Shown here: positions 16,470 through 25,358 of the stretch, in pieces
Numbering within the stretch: position 1 is the first letter of the stretch
How the letters are laid out: each line of letters begins with the position of its first letter
NCBI RefSeq assembly: GCF_018617385.1
Contig: NZ_JACSKA010000003.1
Span: 1-64,000 of the forward strand
DNA: 64,000 bases
DNA from: Exiguobacterium sp018617385
GTDB taxonomy: Bacteria > Bacillota > Bacilli > Exiguobacteriales > Exiguobacteriaceae
Direction: 5' to 3'
Program-made: the position numbers and the translations under genes
Notes under the pieces: generated by a model
Told to the model about the DNA's origin: nothing
What the model saw: only the letters and a program-made list of their open reading frames with translations
The model's database searches: none

Positions 16470-17612
16470 TCAATTACTGTTTGCTTCTTCAAACGCTTCC
16501 CATTCGGAACGGTACTTATTGACGTTTTGTTGGTGATCCTCATAGTCGACCTCGAACAAGACTTCCCCGTTCGGGAACCCTTCACGTGGAGGGCGCGCGT
16601 AGAAGTAAATGTTCTCCGTATCGTTCGGGTTGAGCACCGCCTCAAATGCGTCACGGCTCACGGCCGCAATCGGTCCGATCGGGATGCCTTCGTAACGATA
16701 CGTGTTATATAGAGAGTCGTTCTCTAAGTCCGCGAATGAAGTGAAAATCGATGTTTCCCCCGTTCCGTACCAGACGGTCGGGTCAGATTGTAACTTCATT
16801 CCGTCATTTAAGCGATTCTCAAACACACCGGCAATCTCTTTGCGGTCTTCCGTTGACACCGCCTCTTTCTCGACGACAGATGCGAGCGCGAGCGTCTCAT
16901 GGAACGTACGTCCTGAATCGGCTAAACGATCTTTGTATTCTTGATACATACTTTCGGTTGGCAGTAACATCTCATCGATGATTTCATTGAGCGTTACGCC
17001 TTTATTGAATTCATATGTGGCTGGGAACAGGTATCCTTCAAGCGGATGATAGATGCCTTCCTGCAAGACTTCCTCCGTCAACATTTCATGCTCGTTTACG
17101 AGAGATTGAATGTATTCACGGTCGCTCAACTGCTCAGAAATCTCTTCTTTCGGGATTTCGGCCACTTTCGCAAGTCGCGCAATCACCTGGTCAATCGTGA
17201 ATCCTTCTGGAATGACGAGCTTGATATCAGGGACCACAATGACTTTACCTGTTTGCAACGTTTCAATCAATTCATCGATTGATTGTGACGGAGATAACGT
17301 ATACGTCCCTGCCTGGAACGACGATTCGTTCTTAAAGCGTGTATAGAAACGGAAAATCGTGCTACTCCTTACAAGCCCATTCTCTTCTAGTAATTCACCA
17401 ATGTATCCCGAACCGGCACCGAGCGGGACTTCGACTTCGACTGTTTCTGTCGAAGTGGGATCGATTGGTTCGACGGAACGCTTCACAAAGACATATGCGA
17501 GCGCCGACCCTGTGGCGATGACGAGAAGGAAGATGGCCAGGATGACAACCGTGATGCGACGGACGATCCGATTGCGGGCACGTTTCTCATCTGACATAGA
17601 TGGATGATTCAT
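16470..17612 (-). CDS. mltG: Endolytic transglycosylase MltG
   Basis: Membrane-anchored lytic transglycosylase that cuts nascent peptidoglycan strands and sets their length. The 380 residues have a short basic cytoplasmic N terminus, one membrane helix (about 17-40), a LysM-like region and the YceG domain. The catalytic Glu is in LALASVVEKEAV, followed by EIAGVFENRL, WYGTGETS and YRYEGIPIGPI. RPPREGFPNGEVLFE near the C terminus is typical. Start ATG 17612 has GGGGAG at 6 nt. It follows the DUF1292 gene. Confidence 0.93.
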   Translation of the reverse strand: MNHPSMSDEKRARNRIVRRITVVILAIFLLVIATGSALAYVFVKRSVEPIDPTSTETVEVEVPLGAGSGYIGELLEENGLVRSSTIFRFYTRFKNESSFQAGTYTLSPSQSIDELIETLQTGKVIVVPDIKLVIPEGFTIDQVIARLAKVAEIPKEEISEQLSDREYIQSLVNEHEMLTEEVLQEGIYHPLEGYLFPATYEFNKGVTLNEIIDEMLLPTESMYQEYKDRLADSGRTFHETLALASVVEKEAVSTEDRKEIAGVFENRLNDGMKLQSDPTVWYGTGETSIFTSFADLENDSLYNTYRYEGIPIGPIAAVSRDAFEAVLNPNDTENIYFYARPPREGFPNGEVLFEVDYEDHQQNVNKYRSEWEAFEEANSN

Positions 17613-17643
17613 GCATTTCTCCCCTGTTCTTTTTATAAAGAGA

Positions 17644-17670
17644 GGCGACGAGGGACATTCCCTAGCCGCC
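17644..17670 (-). terminator. Possible hairpin between DUF1292 gene and mltG
   Basis: An imperfect stem with arms GGCG...AGGGA and TCCCT...CGCC, 10 nt after the DUF1292 stop, followed on the minus strand by TCTCTTTATA. Weak. Confidence 0.35.
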
Positions 17671-17680
17671 CGTCCCCTAT

Positions 17681-17977
17681 TTAGTCTAGACCGACTTCGT
17701 CATTGACGATGTCGAATGCTTCCATGACCTCTTCGAAGTCTTCATCGTCTTCGACGAGCTTCAAGATGAATTCGCCATCTTCAAGTTCTTCAATTTCAAA
17801 TGCGTATACTTCAATCGTATCTTCATCTTCTGTCTCTGGTGCGCCGACCGGTTCGAGTACGACAAATGTCTTTTTCGAACGGTCGCTCGTCATACGGAAA
17901 ATTTCTGCAAATAAATGTTCGTCTCCATTTTCATCTGGAATACGGTACATTTCTTCTTCACGACGGATTTCTGCCAT
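17681..17977 (-). CDS. DUF1292 family protein (YrzB-like)
   Basis: Unknown function; a small acidic cytoplasmic protein of 98 residues conserved at this position in Bacillales between ruvX and mltG. It has alternating acidic and hydrophobic stretches typical of the family (DENGDEHLFAEIFRMTSD; VEDDEDFEEVMEAFD). No signal peptide or membrane segment. GGAGGA precedes the ATG by 7 nt, and it starts 14 nt after ruvX, so it is likely co-translated with it. Confidence 0.88.
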   Translation of the reverse strand: MAEIRREEEMYRIPDENGDEHLFAEIFRMTSDRSKKTFVVLEPVGAPETEDEDTIEVYAFEIEELEDGEFILKLVEDDEDFEEVMEAFDIVNDEVGLD

Positions 17978-17990
17978 GAGAGATTCCTCC

Positions 17991-18413
17991 TTATTTCCCG
18001 GAACGATCCAGGTAGTTTTGTAAAATCATCACGGCCGCCATTTTGTCGATGACCGCTTTTCTCTTTTTGCGGCTGACATCTGCTGAAATGAGCATCCGTT
18101 CCGCTTGCATCGTCGTTAATCGTTCATCCACCAACACACAAGGTAAACCCGTCTGTTCTGTGAACGCCTTGGCAAATGCCTCGGACGCCTCACCACGCGG
18201 ACCGACTGTCCCATTCATGTTTTTCGGGTGACCGACGACGACTTCTTTCACATCGTACTGCTCGATAAACGGACGAAGGAGACGGACGGCTTCGTCAAAG
18301 TCAGGTTCGGTCCAGTAGACCGTCTCCACACCTTGCGCCGTCCATCCCATCAGGTCACTCACCGCGACACCAATCGTCTTCGATCCGACATCGAGTCCCA
18401 TGACTCGCTTCAT
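17991..18413 (-). CDS. ruvX: Putative Holliday junction resolvase / pre-16S rRNA nuclease RuvX (YqgF)
   Basis: RNase H-fold nuclease; in bacteria the family is implicated in maturing the 5' end of 16S rRNA, the Holliday-junction role being inferred from fold. The 140 residues have the first catalytic Asp in MGLDVGSKTIGVAVSD, the second acidic site near VVVGHPKNMNGTVGPR and the last in VDERLTTMQAERML. It starts one base after the ireB stop and is followed 14 nt later by the DUF1292 gene. Confidence 0.93.
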   Translation of the reverse strand: MKRVMGLDVGSKTIGVAVSDLMGWTAQGVETVYWTEPDFDEAVRLLRPFIEQYDVKEVVVGHPKNMNGTVGPRGEASEAFAKAFTEQTGLPCVLVDERLTTMQAERMLISADVSRKKRKAVIDKMAAVMILQNYLDRSGK

Positions 18414-18414
18414 A

Positions 18415-18681
18415 TTAATCCTCTCTACGATCGTTCAAATACGATTTGACCAACTCTTCGAGAAGTTCATCCCGTTCAATTTTGCGAATCAAGTTTCGCG
18501 CATCATTATGACGTGGAATGTAGGCAGGGTCACCTGACAGTAAGTATCCCACGATTTGATTGATCGGTTGATAACCTTTTTCCTCGAGTGCTTGATATAC
18601 CGTAATCAGCGTCTCACGTGTGTTAGCACGTTGATCATCTTCTGGAAAATTGAATTGCATCGTGCGATCCATTTGGCTCAC
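18415..18681 (-). CDS. ireB: IreB family regulatory phosphoprotein (UPF0297)
   Basis: Small cytoplasmic protein of 88 residues; the Enterococcus relative is a substrate of the Ser/Thr kinase IreK and affects cephalosporin resistance. MDRTMQFNFPED near the N terminus holds the conserved Thr region phosphorylated in that relative. It continues VYQALEEKGYQPINQIVGYLLSGDPAYIPRHNDARNLI, the family core. The start is GTG 18681, with GAGGTGG 6 nt upstream. It sits between alaS and ruvX as in B. subtilis (yrzL). Confidence 0.92.
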   Translation of the reverse strand: MSQMDRTMQFNFPEDDQRANTRETLITVYQALEEKGYQPINQIVGYLLSGDPAYIPRHNDARNLIRKIERDELLEELVKSYLNDRRED

Positions 18682-18718
18682 AAGAATCCACCTCTTTCCG
18701 TTTGCACTTCACACTCTA

Positions 18719-21361
18719 TTATGCCAGTGATTCGACGTAATGTGAAGCAAACTTCAATGCTTCGTCCAGTTTTGTTGCATCTCGGCCACCTGCTTGTGCC
18801 ATGTCTGGACGACCGCCACCGCCACCACCGCAGCGTGTCGCGACTTCTTTAATCAGTTTTCCGGCATGGAAGCCACGGTCGTTCAGGTCTTTCGTCACAC
18901 CTGCGACGAGGTTGACCTTCTCCCCATTTGCCGACCCAAGGATAATCACGGCAGAACCGAGTTTCCCTTTCAAGTCGTCGACCATGCTACGAAGGGCATC
19001 CATGTCTTGTCCATCGACGCGTTTCGCAATCAATTGGACGCCACCAATCGTTTCGATCGCATCCGTTAATGAAGATGCCTCGATGTTGGCAAGCTTCGCT
19101 TTAAGCGATTCTGAAGCACGCTCGACTTCTTTGATTTCAGCTTGAAGTGCTTGTACGCGTGCAGGAACTTCAAGTGGTTTCGTCTTCAACAACTTCGCTG
19201 TCGCTTCGAGCGTTTCGATTTGCTGGTTCATCACTTCATATGCGCCAGCTCCCGTGACCGCTTCAATTCGGCGCGTCCCAGCGCCAATCCCTGATTCAGA
19301 CAAGATTTTAAAGAGTCCGATTTCAGCCGTGTTGGAGACGTGAATCCCACCACAAAGCTCAACCGAGTAATCCCCTGCTGATACGACACGAACGACATCA
19401 CCATACTTCTCGCCGAAGAGTGCCATCGCACCTTTTGCTTTCGCATCCGCAATGTTCATCTCTTCGATGTCGACACCGATTGAGGCCCAAATCTTCTCGT
19501 TCACTTGACGCTCAATGGATTGAAGCTCTTCTGATGTCACTTGACCGAAGTGAGAGAAGTCAAAACGAAGACGGTCTGGTGTCACGAGTGAACCGGCCTG
19601 GTTGACGTGCTCCCCGAGCGTATCTTTGAGTGCGCGGTGCAAGAGGTGCGTCGCCGTGTGGTTCTTGACGATGGCTTGACGCGATGCTTGGTCGACAGAA
19701 GCCGTGACGGCTACTTCCGCTTTCGCCACACCTGACTCGACCGTGACCGTATGCAAGTTCTGTCCGTTCGGTGCTTTCGACACATCTTTTACGCGAAGAA
19801 GGAAGTCTTCTCCGACGATTTGTCCTTTATCACCGATTTGACCGCCGCTCTCGGCATAAAATGGCGTCTGATCGAGGATGACTTGTGCTTCTTCTCCAGC
19901 AGCGACGACGTCAGCGAGTTCGCCGTTGTGAATCAAGCTGATGATTTTTGCGTTCGTCTCAAGGTTGTTGTATCCGAGGAAGGTCGATGGCATCGTGATG
20001 TCTGCAAGCACACCCGACTGAATCTGCATCGATTCTACGTCAGCACGCGCTTGACGTGCACGTTCACGTTGTTCATTCATCGCTTCTTTGAAGCCGTCCT
20101 CGTCGACCGTCATCTGATGGTCTTCTGCATATTCGATTGTCAATTCGAGCGGGAAGCCGTACGTGTCATAAAGACGGAATGCGTCTTGACCGCTGATGAT
20201 GTTTGACCCAGCTGCTTTTTGTGCTTTCGCAACTTCGTTCAAAATCGCGAGTCCGTCGTTCAACGTCTCGTGGAAACGCTCTTCCTCGTTTTTAATGACT
20301 TTCTTGATAAAGTCTTTCTTCTCGTTCACTTGCGGGTAGAAGTCGACCATGATGTCACCGACGACGTCGACGAGCTCATACATGAACGGACGCTCGATGC
20401 CAAGCATCTTCGCATAGCGGACCGCACGGCGGAGAAGACGACGGAGGACATAGCCACGTCCTTCGTTCGATGGGAGTGCCCCGTCACCGATTGCGAACGA
20501 TACCGTACGGATGTGGTCCGCGATGACTTTGAACGCAACATCCTTGCTGCTGTCTTGACGGTATACGTCGCCACTGATTTTTTCAGTTTCACGAATGATC
20601 GGCATGAAGAGGTCGGTATCGAAGTTTGTCGGTACGTCTTGAAGGACGCTCGCCATCCGTTCGAGTCCCATCCCTGTATCAATGTTTTTACGCGGAAGCT
20701 CTGTGTAGTTTCCGTGTCCGTCATGATTGTATTGGCTGAACACGATGTTCCAGATTTCAAGGTAACGCTCGTTCTCCCCACCCGGATAAAGTTCAGGGTC
20801 TGTCGGGTCGTCCCCGAATGCTGGACCACGATCAAAGAAGATTTCCGTGTTTGGACCAGATGGACCTTCACCGATTTCCCAGAAGTTATCTTCTAGCGGG
20901 ATGATGCGGTCAGCTGGCATGCCAAGGTTCATCCAGATTTGTTTTGACTCTTCATCGTCCGGGTGAATCGTGACGGAGAGACGGTCCGGATCGAGTCCGT
21001 ACCATTCGTCGCTCGTCAACAGTTCCCAGCCCCATGTGATTGCTTCTTCACGGAAGTATTCACCGACTGAGAAGTTCCCGAGCATTTCGAAGAACGTATG
21101 GTGACGTGCTGTCTTCCCGACGTTCTCGATATCGTTCGTCCGAATCGATTTTTGAGCGTTGACGATTCGTGGGTTCGCTGGGATGACACGTCCATCAAAG
21201 TATTTTTTCAATGTCGCGACACCAGAGTTGATCCACAACAAAGTTGGGTCTTCGACCGGTACGAGTGAAGCACTCGGCTCCACGCTGTGCCCTTTTGATT
21301 TGAAGAAATCTAAGTACATTTGGCGAATTTGTGCGCCAGTCAATGATTTGAGCGGTTTCAT
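18719..21361 (-). CDS. alaS: Alanine--tRNA ligase
   Basis: Charges tRNA-Ala and edits Ser/Gly mischarging. The start is ATG 21361 (880 residues), 8 nt after AAGGAGG; a TTG two codons earlier is less well placed. Visible parts: class II aminoacylation core (HTFFEMLGNFSVGEYF; DTGMGLERMASVLQ; GRGYVLRRLLRRAVR), the editing site HTATHLLHRAL with zinc ligands, CGGIHVSNTAEIGLF, and the C-terminal Gly-rich CGGGGGGRPDMAQAGG. Length and order are standard. Expression is controlled by the Ala T-box upstream, and the ireB-ruvX genes follow. Confidence 0.97.
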   Translation of the reverse strand: MKPLKSLTGAQIRQMYLDFFKSKGHSVEPSASLVPVEDPTLLWINSGVATLKKYFDGRVIPANPRIVNAQKSIRTNDIENVGKTARHHTFFEMLGNFSVGEYFREEAITWGWELLTSDEWYGLDPDRLSVTIHPDDEESKQIWMNLGMPADRIIPLEDNFWEIGEGPSGPNTEIFFDRGPAFGDDPTDPELYPGGENERYLEIWNIVFSQYNHDGHGNYTELPRKNIDTGMGLERMASVLQDVPTNFDTDLFMPIIRETEKISGDVYRQDSSKDVAFKVIADHIRTVSFAIGDGALPSNEGRGYVLRRLLRRAVRYAKMLGIERPFMYELVDVVGDIMVDFYPQVNEKKDFIKKVIKNEEERFHETLNDGLAILNEVAKAQKAAGSNIISGQDAFRLYDTYGFPLELTIEYAEDHQMTVDEDGFKEAMNEQRERARQARADVESMQIQSGVLADITMPSTFLGYNNLETNAKIISLIHNGELADVVAAGEEAQVILDQTPFYAESGGQIGDKGQIVGEDFLLRVKDVSKAPNGQNLHTVTVESGVAKAEVAVTASVDQASRQAIVKNHTATHLLHRALKDTLGEHVNQAGSLVTPDRLRFDFSHFGQVTSEELQSIERQVNEKIWASIGVDIEEMNIADAKAKGAMALFGEKYGDVVRVVSAGDYSVELCGGIHVSNTAEIGLFKILSESGIGAGTRRIEAVTGAGAYEVMNQQIETLEATAKLLKTKPLEVPARVQALQAEIKEVERASESLKAKLANIEASSLTDAIETIGGVQLIAKRVDGQDMDALRSMVDDLKGKLGSAVIILGSANGEKVNLVAGVTKDLNDRGFHAGKLIKEVATRCGGGGGGRPDMAQAGGRDATKLDEALKFASHYVESLA

Positions 21362-21391
21362 GAACAATTCCTCCTTATTTCTGAACGAAAC

Positions 21392-21625
21392 GAAAAAAAG
21401 CGATGCCTGCCCCTGTGGAAAGGGACGAAAGCATCGCTTCGTGGTACCACCCTCGTTCGCACGGTATACACCGTGCCTCGAACATCCGTTAACGTGGATG
21501 AGGCGCCCAGGTTGAGTGGGGACTCCAGAATAGCTTCGGTCGGCCGACCCCCATCTTCTCGCAGCCTAGGAAGATGTCTCTGTAGAGGCGGTGACGACGT
21601 ACTCATTTCCTTCATCGTCTGTATC
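21392..21625 (-). promoter_or_regulatory. T-box leader of alaS, Ala specifier
   Basis: On the minus strand, Stem I carries the specifier codon GCT (21532-21534) in the context GAA-GCT-ATTCT-GGAG. The T-box GGGTGGTACCACG is at 21440-21452, and its TGGT bulge would pair with an A discriminator base, as in tRNA-Ala. The terminator arms (about 21431-21438 and 21399-21406) are complementary 8-mers followed by a run of T. Uncharged tRNA-Ala should relieve termination before alaS. The 5' limit is approximate. Confidence 0.93.
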
Positions 21626-21670
21626 GTTTCAGTTGTCTATTCGTCATTATCACACGCGTTCGGAAAGACG

Positions 21671-23881
21671 TCAAGACTTCCCGCCTAAGCGCTCGACCAA
21701 TTTTGTCCGTCGCACCGGTTCTTCTTCTCGCGTCGCCGCCTCGAGCGCACGCACGTCTCCGAACAAGAGTAAACTCTTCTTCGCCCGAGTCACGGCTGTA
21801 TAAATCAAGTTACGCGACGACCGGAATCCCCCGTTGAAGAAGACCGGCATGAGCACGATTGGGAACTCGGAACCTTGTGACTTATGGATCGTGATGGCGT
21901 AAGCATGGGTGAACTGGTCCCATTCACTACGGTTGTACTCGACCTCTGTCTGGTCGAAGCGGATATAAATCTTGTCGACCTTATCGACGTTTTCCTTCGC
22001 GTAGAAGATGTTCGTGATTTCTCCGATGTCCCCGTTATAGACGTTCTCCTCGGCGTTGTTGACGAGTTGTAGCACTTTATCACCGTTTCGGTAAATGCGC
22101 GTCCCATGCTTCACTTCACGGGCACTCGATTTTGGATTGAATACGTTCTGAAGTGCTTCATTCAGTCCGTCAATTCCACATACACCCCGATATGTCGGAG
22201 CGAGCACTTGAATATCAAACGGTGAATATCCTTTTCGGAGAGCCGCTCCTGCCATCTGACAAATCGCTTGAAGTGCCGTCTCCTGATTCGCCGTATAGAA
22301 GCGCCGGTCCGGGAGCGCCGCCAATAAATCTTCTGGCATCTTTTTGGCGTTCAAGGAATGAGCAAGTCGGAGGATGCTCGATTCCGACGCCTGACGGTGG
22401 ACGACGTCGAGGCGGACGACCGGAATCCCTTCTGTCGCCATCAAATCGGCAAGTACTTGCCCCGGTCCGACAGACGGGAGTTGATCGCGGTCTCCGACGA
22501 ACAAGATTTTCATGCCGTTCGGTACCGCCTTGAGCAAGCTTCGGAACAAAAAGATGTCAATCATCGACGCTTCATCGACGATGAGCACTTTCCCGACAAG
22601 CGGATTCGTCTCATCGACTTGGAACGAGCTACCGTCGAACTTTAACAGTCGATGGATCGTCGAGGCCGGTAGCCCTGTCGACTCGCTGAGGCGTTTCGCC
22701 GCTCGACCCGTCGGTGCGGCCAAGACGAACGGGAACGGTTGGTTCGGAACAGGATCTAACTTCCAATCGAAGACGTCGCTGAGTGCATGAATGATCCCTC
22801 GGACGACCGTCGTCTTCCCGGTACCTGGACCACCTGTGAGAACCATGAGCGGTGACTTGAGCGCAAGTTCGATGGCTTCTCGCTGTTGGGTCGCATATTC
22901 GATTGAAAACATTTCCTCGACACGTCCGACCGCATCAAAGATGGTCGTCATATCCACATCCTCTGTTGTCGATGTCGCCATGATGCGCGCCAACTCTTCT
23001 GCCGCTTTTCGCTCAGCACGGAACACGCGAGGGTGATAGACGACCCCGTCATCGATGACGACCCGTTCTTCTTTGGCAAGTGACTCTAATGCCGTGACGA
23101 GCGCTTCACCCGGGTCCGCCCCGATGATTCGAGGAATCTCGGCTTCAAGTTGTTCTGCCGTCACGTAGAGATGGCCGTTCCCTTGTTCAAGTTCTAATAC
23201 GTAAAGAACGGCTGCCGCGATGCGTTCGGGATGAATGCCTTGAATCCCGAAGTGCGCCGCGATGGCATCCGCCGTCTTGAAGCCGATGCCCTGTACATCG
23301 TACATAAGCGCATACGGATTCTTCTCAATCGTCTCCATCGCTCGTCCTTCATACTCTTTATGGATTTTTGAGGCGAGACGCGGTGTCACGTCGAATGGAG
23401 CGAGAAATAAAAGTAATTGATCGACCCCATATAAGACGTTCAGGCGCTCGGTGATCACACGTGCCTGCTTTTCTTTCAATCCGTCGACCTCGGACAAGAT
23501 GCTCGGATGTTTCACAATCTGGTCGATACAATCGTCCCCGAGAGAATCTGCAATCTTCTGCGCCGTCTTTTGACCGATTCCAGGGAAAGACCCGTTCGTC
23601 AAAAAGCGGACGGCAGCCCGTTTCGTCATCGGGACGACACGGCGAATCCAATCCGCCTTCATCTGTTTTCCGAATCGAGGGTGTTCGACGAGACGACCGT
23701 GCGCCTTATACGTCTCGCCCTTCTCAATGCCGACTCCGACGCCTGCGATGACCATCTCGGTCTCATCCGTCTCAAAATTCTTTTCTTTTATACGTACGAG
23801 CGCAATCGTATGCGCCTCTTCTTCTGATTGAAACAGGACGCGAATGACTTTTCCAGTCAACTCATAAGGTGCTGCCATCAT
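21671..23881 (-). CDS. recD2: ATP-dependent DNA helicase RecD2
   Basis: 5'-to-3' SF1B helicase that acts without RecBC and supports replication fork progress and repair in Firmicutes. In 736 residues: N-terminal OB-like part and helix-hairpin-helix region (FPGIGQKTAQKIADSLGDD; VQGIGFKTADAIAAHFG), Walker A LTGGPGTGKTTVVRGI, Walker B VLIVDEASMID, motif III FVGDRDQLPSVGPG, and the C-terminal HAYAITIHKSQGSEF and YTAVTRAKKSLLLFG. The start is ATG 23881, 6 nt after GGAGGTG; a GTG three codons earlier overlaps that site. In B. subtilis it also follows mnmA and the TPR gene. Confidence 0.95.
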   Translation of the reverse strand: MMAAPYELTGKVIRVLFQSEEEAHTIALVRIKEKNFETDETEMVIAGVGVGIEKGETYKAHGRLVEHPRFGKQMKADWIRRVVPMTKRAAVRFLTNGSFPGIGQKTAQKIADSLGDDCIDQIVKHPSILSEVDGLKEKQARVITERLNVLYGVDQLLLFLAPFDVTPRLASKIHKEYEGRAMETIEKNPYALMYDVQGIGFKTADAIAAHFGIQGIHPERIAAAVLYVLELEQGNGHLYVTAEQLEAEIPRIIGADPGEALVTALESLAKEERVVIDDGVVYHPRVFRAERKAAEELARIMATSTTEDVDMTTIFDAVGRVEEMFSIEYATQQREAIELALKSPLMVLTGGPGTGKTTVVRGIIHALSDVFDWKLDPVPNQPFPFVLAAPTGRAAKRLSESTGLPASTIHRLLKFDGSSFQVDETNPLVGKVLIVDEASMIDIFLFRSLLKAVPNGMKILFVGDRDQLPSVGPGQVLADLMATEGIPVVRLDVVHRQASESSILRLAHSLNAKKMPEDLLAALPDRRFYTANQETALQAICQMAGAALRKGYSPFDIQVLAPTYRGVCGIDGLNEALQNVFNPKSSAREVKHGTRIYRNGDKVLQLVNNAEENVYNGDIGEITNIFYAKENVDKVDKIYIRFDQTEVEYNRSEWDQFTHAYAITIHKSQGSEFPIVLMPVFFNGGFRSSRNLIYTAVTRAKKSLLLFGDVRALEAATREEEPVRRTKLVERLGGKS

Positions 23882-23948
23882 ATCCGACACCTCCAGCTAT
23901 TTTTCCATCATCCATTATAGCCCGAGATGAATCGATTGAACAAATGCC

Positions 23949-24635
23949 CTAGTCGAACAGACTCAAGATTTGCTCGATTCGGTCGAGATCGACGACCTCC
24001 AAAATACGTATCAACTGTTCGATATCGACCCGGTCCAAAATGCGCTCAACCTGATCCAGGTTCACCTCCTCAATTAAACGCTGGATCCTATCCAAGTCAC
24101 CAGACGCCTGATATGCCTCGAGTTTTGTGAAAAGCTCGGTCTTCTCGATGCGGATCGAGTCCTCAAGCATCCCCCTCGCCCCGAACAGGACGAGTCCGAT
24201 GACCGCCAACTGAATCAACCAGTTCGTCACGACTTTCCAAAATGGGACGGTCTGATGGATGAATGGGATGAGCGGAATAAAGGTTACTTGAAGGAGTAAT
24301 ATCCCGACTTGGACATATACGTTCGGAATGAGAAATCCGAGTACTGCCAAAATCAATGGAACGACCCACCCAATACCGACATGTTCAGATGTATGTTGCC
24401 AAGACTTTTGCTCACTGTATACATAGTGAACAGCCCATCCCACGACAAGGAGCGCTACGAATAAAAGGAAGATTAACGTTAAGAGTCCACGTGGTTCAAC
24501 GACCACTTGATATAAGATCGTATTCGTCCATTTCCCGTCTGCTAATCGTTCATTTACCGATTCAAATAATTGATTCAACCAGACGTACTCGACAATGAAA
24601 AACAAAATGACGCTGACCATGCTGAATTTTCGCAA
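23949..24635 (-). CDS. Unknown membrane protein with four C-terminal 12-residue repeats
   Basis: Not recognised. The likely start is TTG 24635 (228 residues), 9 nt after AAGGAGG; the upstream ATG at 24665 has that ribosome binding site inside its reading frame and no site of its own. Five membrane segments are visible (roughly residues 5-25, 48-70, 85-105, 107-128 and 136-157). A charged linker follows, then 48 residues made of four 12-residue repeats starting at 181. The repeats pattern as hydrophobic positions 1, 4, 7, 8, 11 with acidic residues at 2 and 12, which suggests stacked amphipathic helices or a coiled coil in the cytoplasm. Neighbours are recD2 downstream and a divergent VOC gene. 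Confidence 0.75.
   Translation of the reverse strand: MRKFSMVSVILFFIVEYVWLNQLFESVNERLADGKWTNTILYQVVVEPRGLLTLIFLLFVALLVVGWAVHYVYSEQKSWQHTSEHVGIGWVVPLILAVLGFLIPNVYVQVGILLLQVTFIPLIPFIHQTVPFWKVVTNWLIQLAVIGLVLFGARGMLEDSIRIEKTELFTKLEAYQASGDLDRIQRLIEEVNLDQVERILDRVDIEQLIRILEVVDLDRIEQILSLFD
23952..24095 (-). repeat. Four tandem 36-bp coding repeats
   Basis: The last 48 codons encode LDRIQRLIEEVN, LDQVERILDRVD, IEQLIRILEVVD and LDRIEQILSLFD. At the DNA level the four 36-bp units are related but diverged, so the repeat appears to be kept by selection on the protein rather than by recent duplication. Confidence 0.85.
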
Positions 24636-24750
24636 GCCACTCGACCTCCTTCTATAGGTTGTCATTCCCCCACTTCAACACAGCTAGTCGCGTTTTTGAT
24701 TTAAAGAAACGGGGAACTGTTCGAATGACACATTCAAGGAGGAATCATCT

Positions 24751-25299
24751 ATGGGCAAACGAATTCCAGTCAGCGGATTATGTGAACTCGTGTTAGAAGT
24801 GACAGACATGAACGAAGCCGTAGCCTTTTGGCATGAAAAATTAGGGCTTCCTGTCGTCGAACAATGGGTCGGGGACGATGCCGAACCGAGTGAATCACAA
24901 GAGCAAGCGAACGAACCGTGGGCGACGTGGCTCTATATCGGCGGGAACACACGGTTAGGTCTTTGGTTGAAACGGAACTTTACGGAAGAAGAGGATGCGA
25001 ACCGGAAACAAGACGTGACAGAATGGGACACGCTCTATGATGAAGGTGGTGTCCACGTCCACTGCGCATTCTTCGTTCCCATGGAGTCGTTTGAACAGGC
25101 ACTCGAAATCTTAGATGAGACCGACGTCCCTGTAAAACTTCGAACGTGGGACGAGGATGAGACGAAAAATGGGAAAGAACGGTCGGCGTACTTCAAAGAC
25201 CCGAGCCATAACATCATCGAACTGTACACGAAAAATATGGATGAGGCGTACGGCGAGTTTGGCGGGGAACCCGTCAAAATCACAACGAAACAACTCTAG
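24751..25299 (+). CDS. VOC family (glyoxalase/bleomycin resistance/dioxygenase) protein
   Basis: Vicinal-oxygen-chelate fold protein of 182 residues; substrate unknown. Two beta-alpha-beta-beta-beta halves are seen: LCELVLEVTDMNEAVAFWHEKLGLPVVEQW at the N terminus and VHVHCAFFVPMESFEQALEIL plus RSAYFKDPSHNIIELYTKN in the C-terminal half. Potential metal ligands are the Glu near 13, His near 101 and the Glu in NIIELY. GGAGGAATC precedes the ATG by 6-8 nt. Monocistronic, with a strong terminator. Resistance or detoxification roles are possible but not shown. Confidence 0.85.
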   Translation: MGKRIPVSGLCELVLEVTDMNEAVAFWHEKLGLPVVEQWVGDDAEPSESQEQANEPWATWLYIGGNTRLGLWLKRNFTEEEDANRKQDVTEWDTLYDEGGVHVHCAFFVPMESFEQALEILDETDVPVKLRTWDEDETKNGKERSAYFKDPSHNIIELYTKNMDEAYGEFGGEPVKITTKQL

Positions 25300-25313
25300 T
25301 CGCGTCAACAAAA

Positions 25314-25345
25314 AAAGTGCCATCGCAAGGGAGCGATGGCACTTT
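25314..25345. terminator. Bidirectional terminator between VOC and TPR genes
   Basis: Perfect 13-bp stem (25314-25326 with 25333-25345) with A/T runs on both flanks, between convergent genes. Confidence 0.92.
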
Positions 25346-25358
25346 CCTATTCAAGAAA

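Noticed and set aside
20219..20896. A 225-codon open frame antisense to alaS
   Set aside because: Opposite a highly conserved gene, no ribosome binding site, no recognisable domain.
24665..24667. ATG at 24665 as start of the repeat membrane protein
   Set aside because: The strong AAGGAGG lies downstream of it, inside the frame, and points to TTG 24635.
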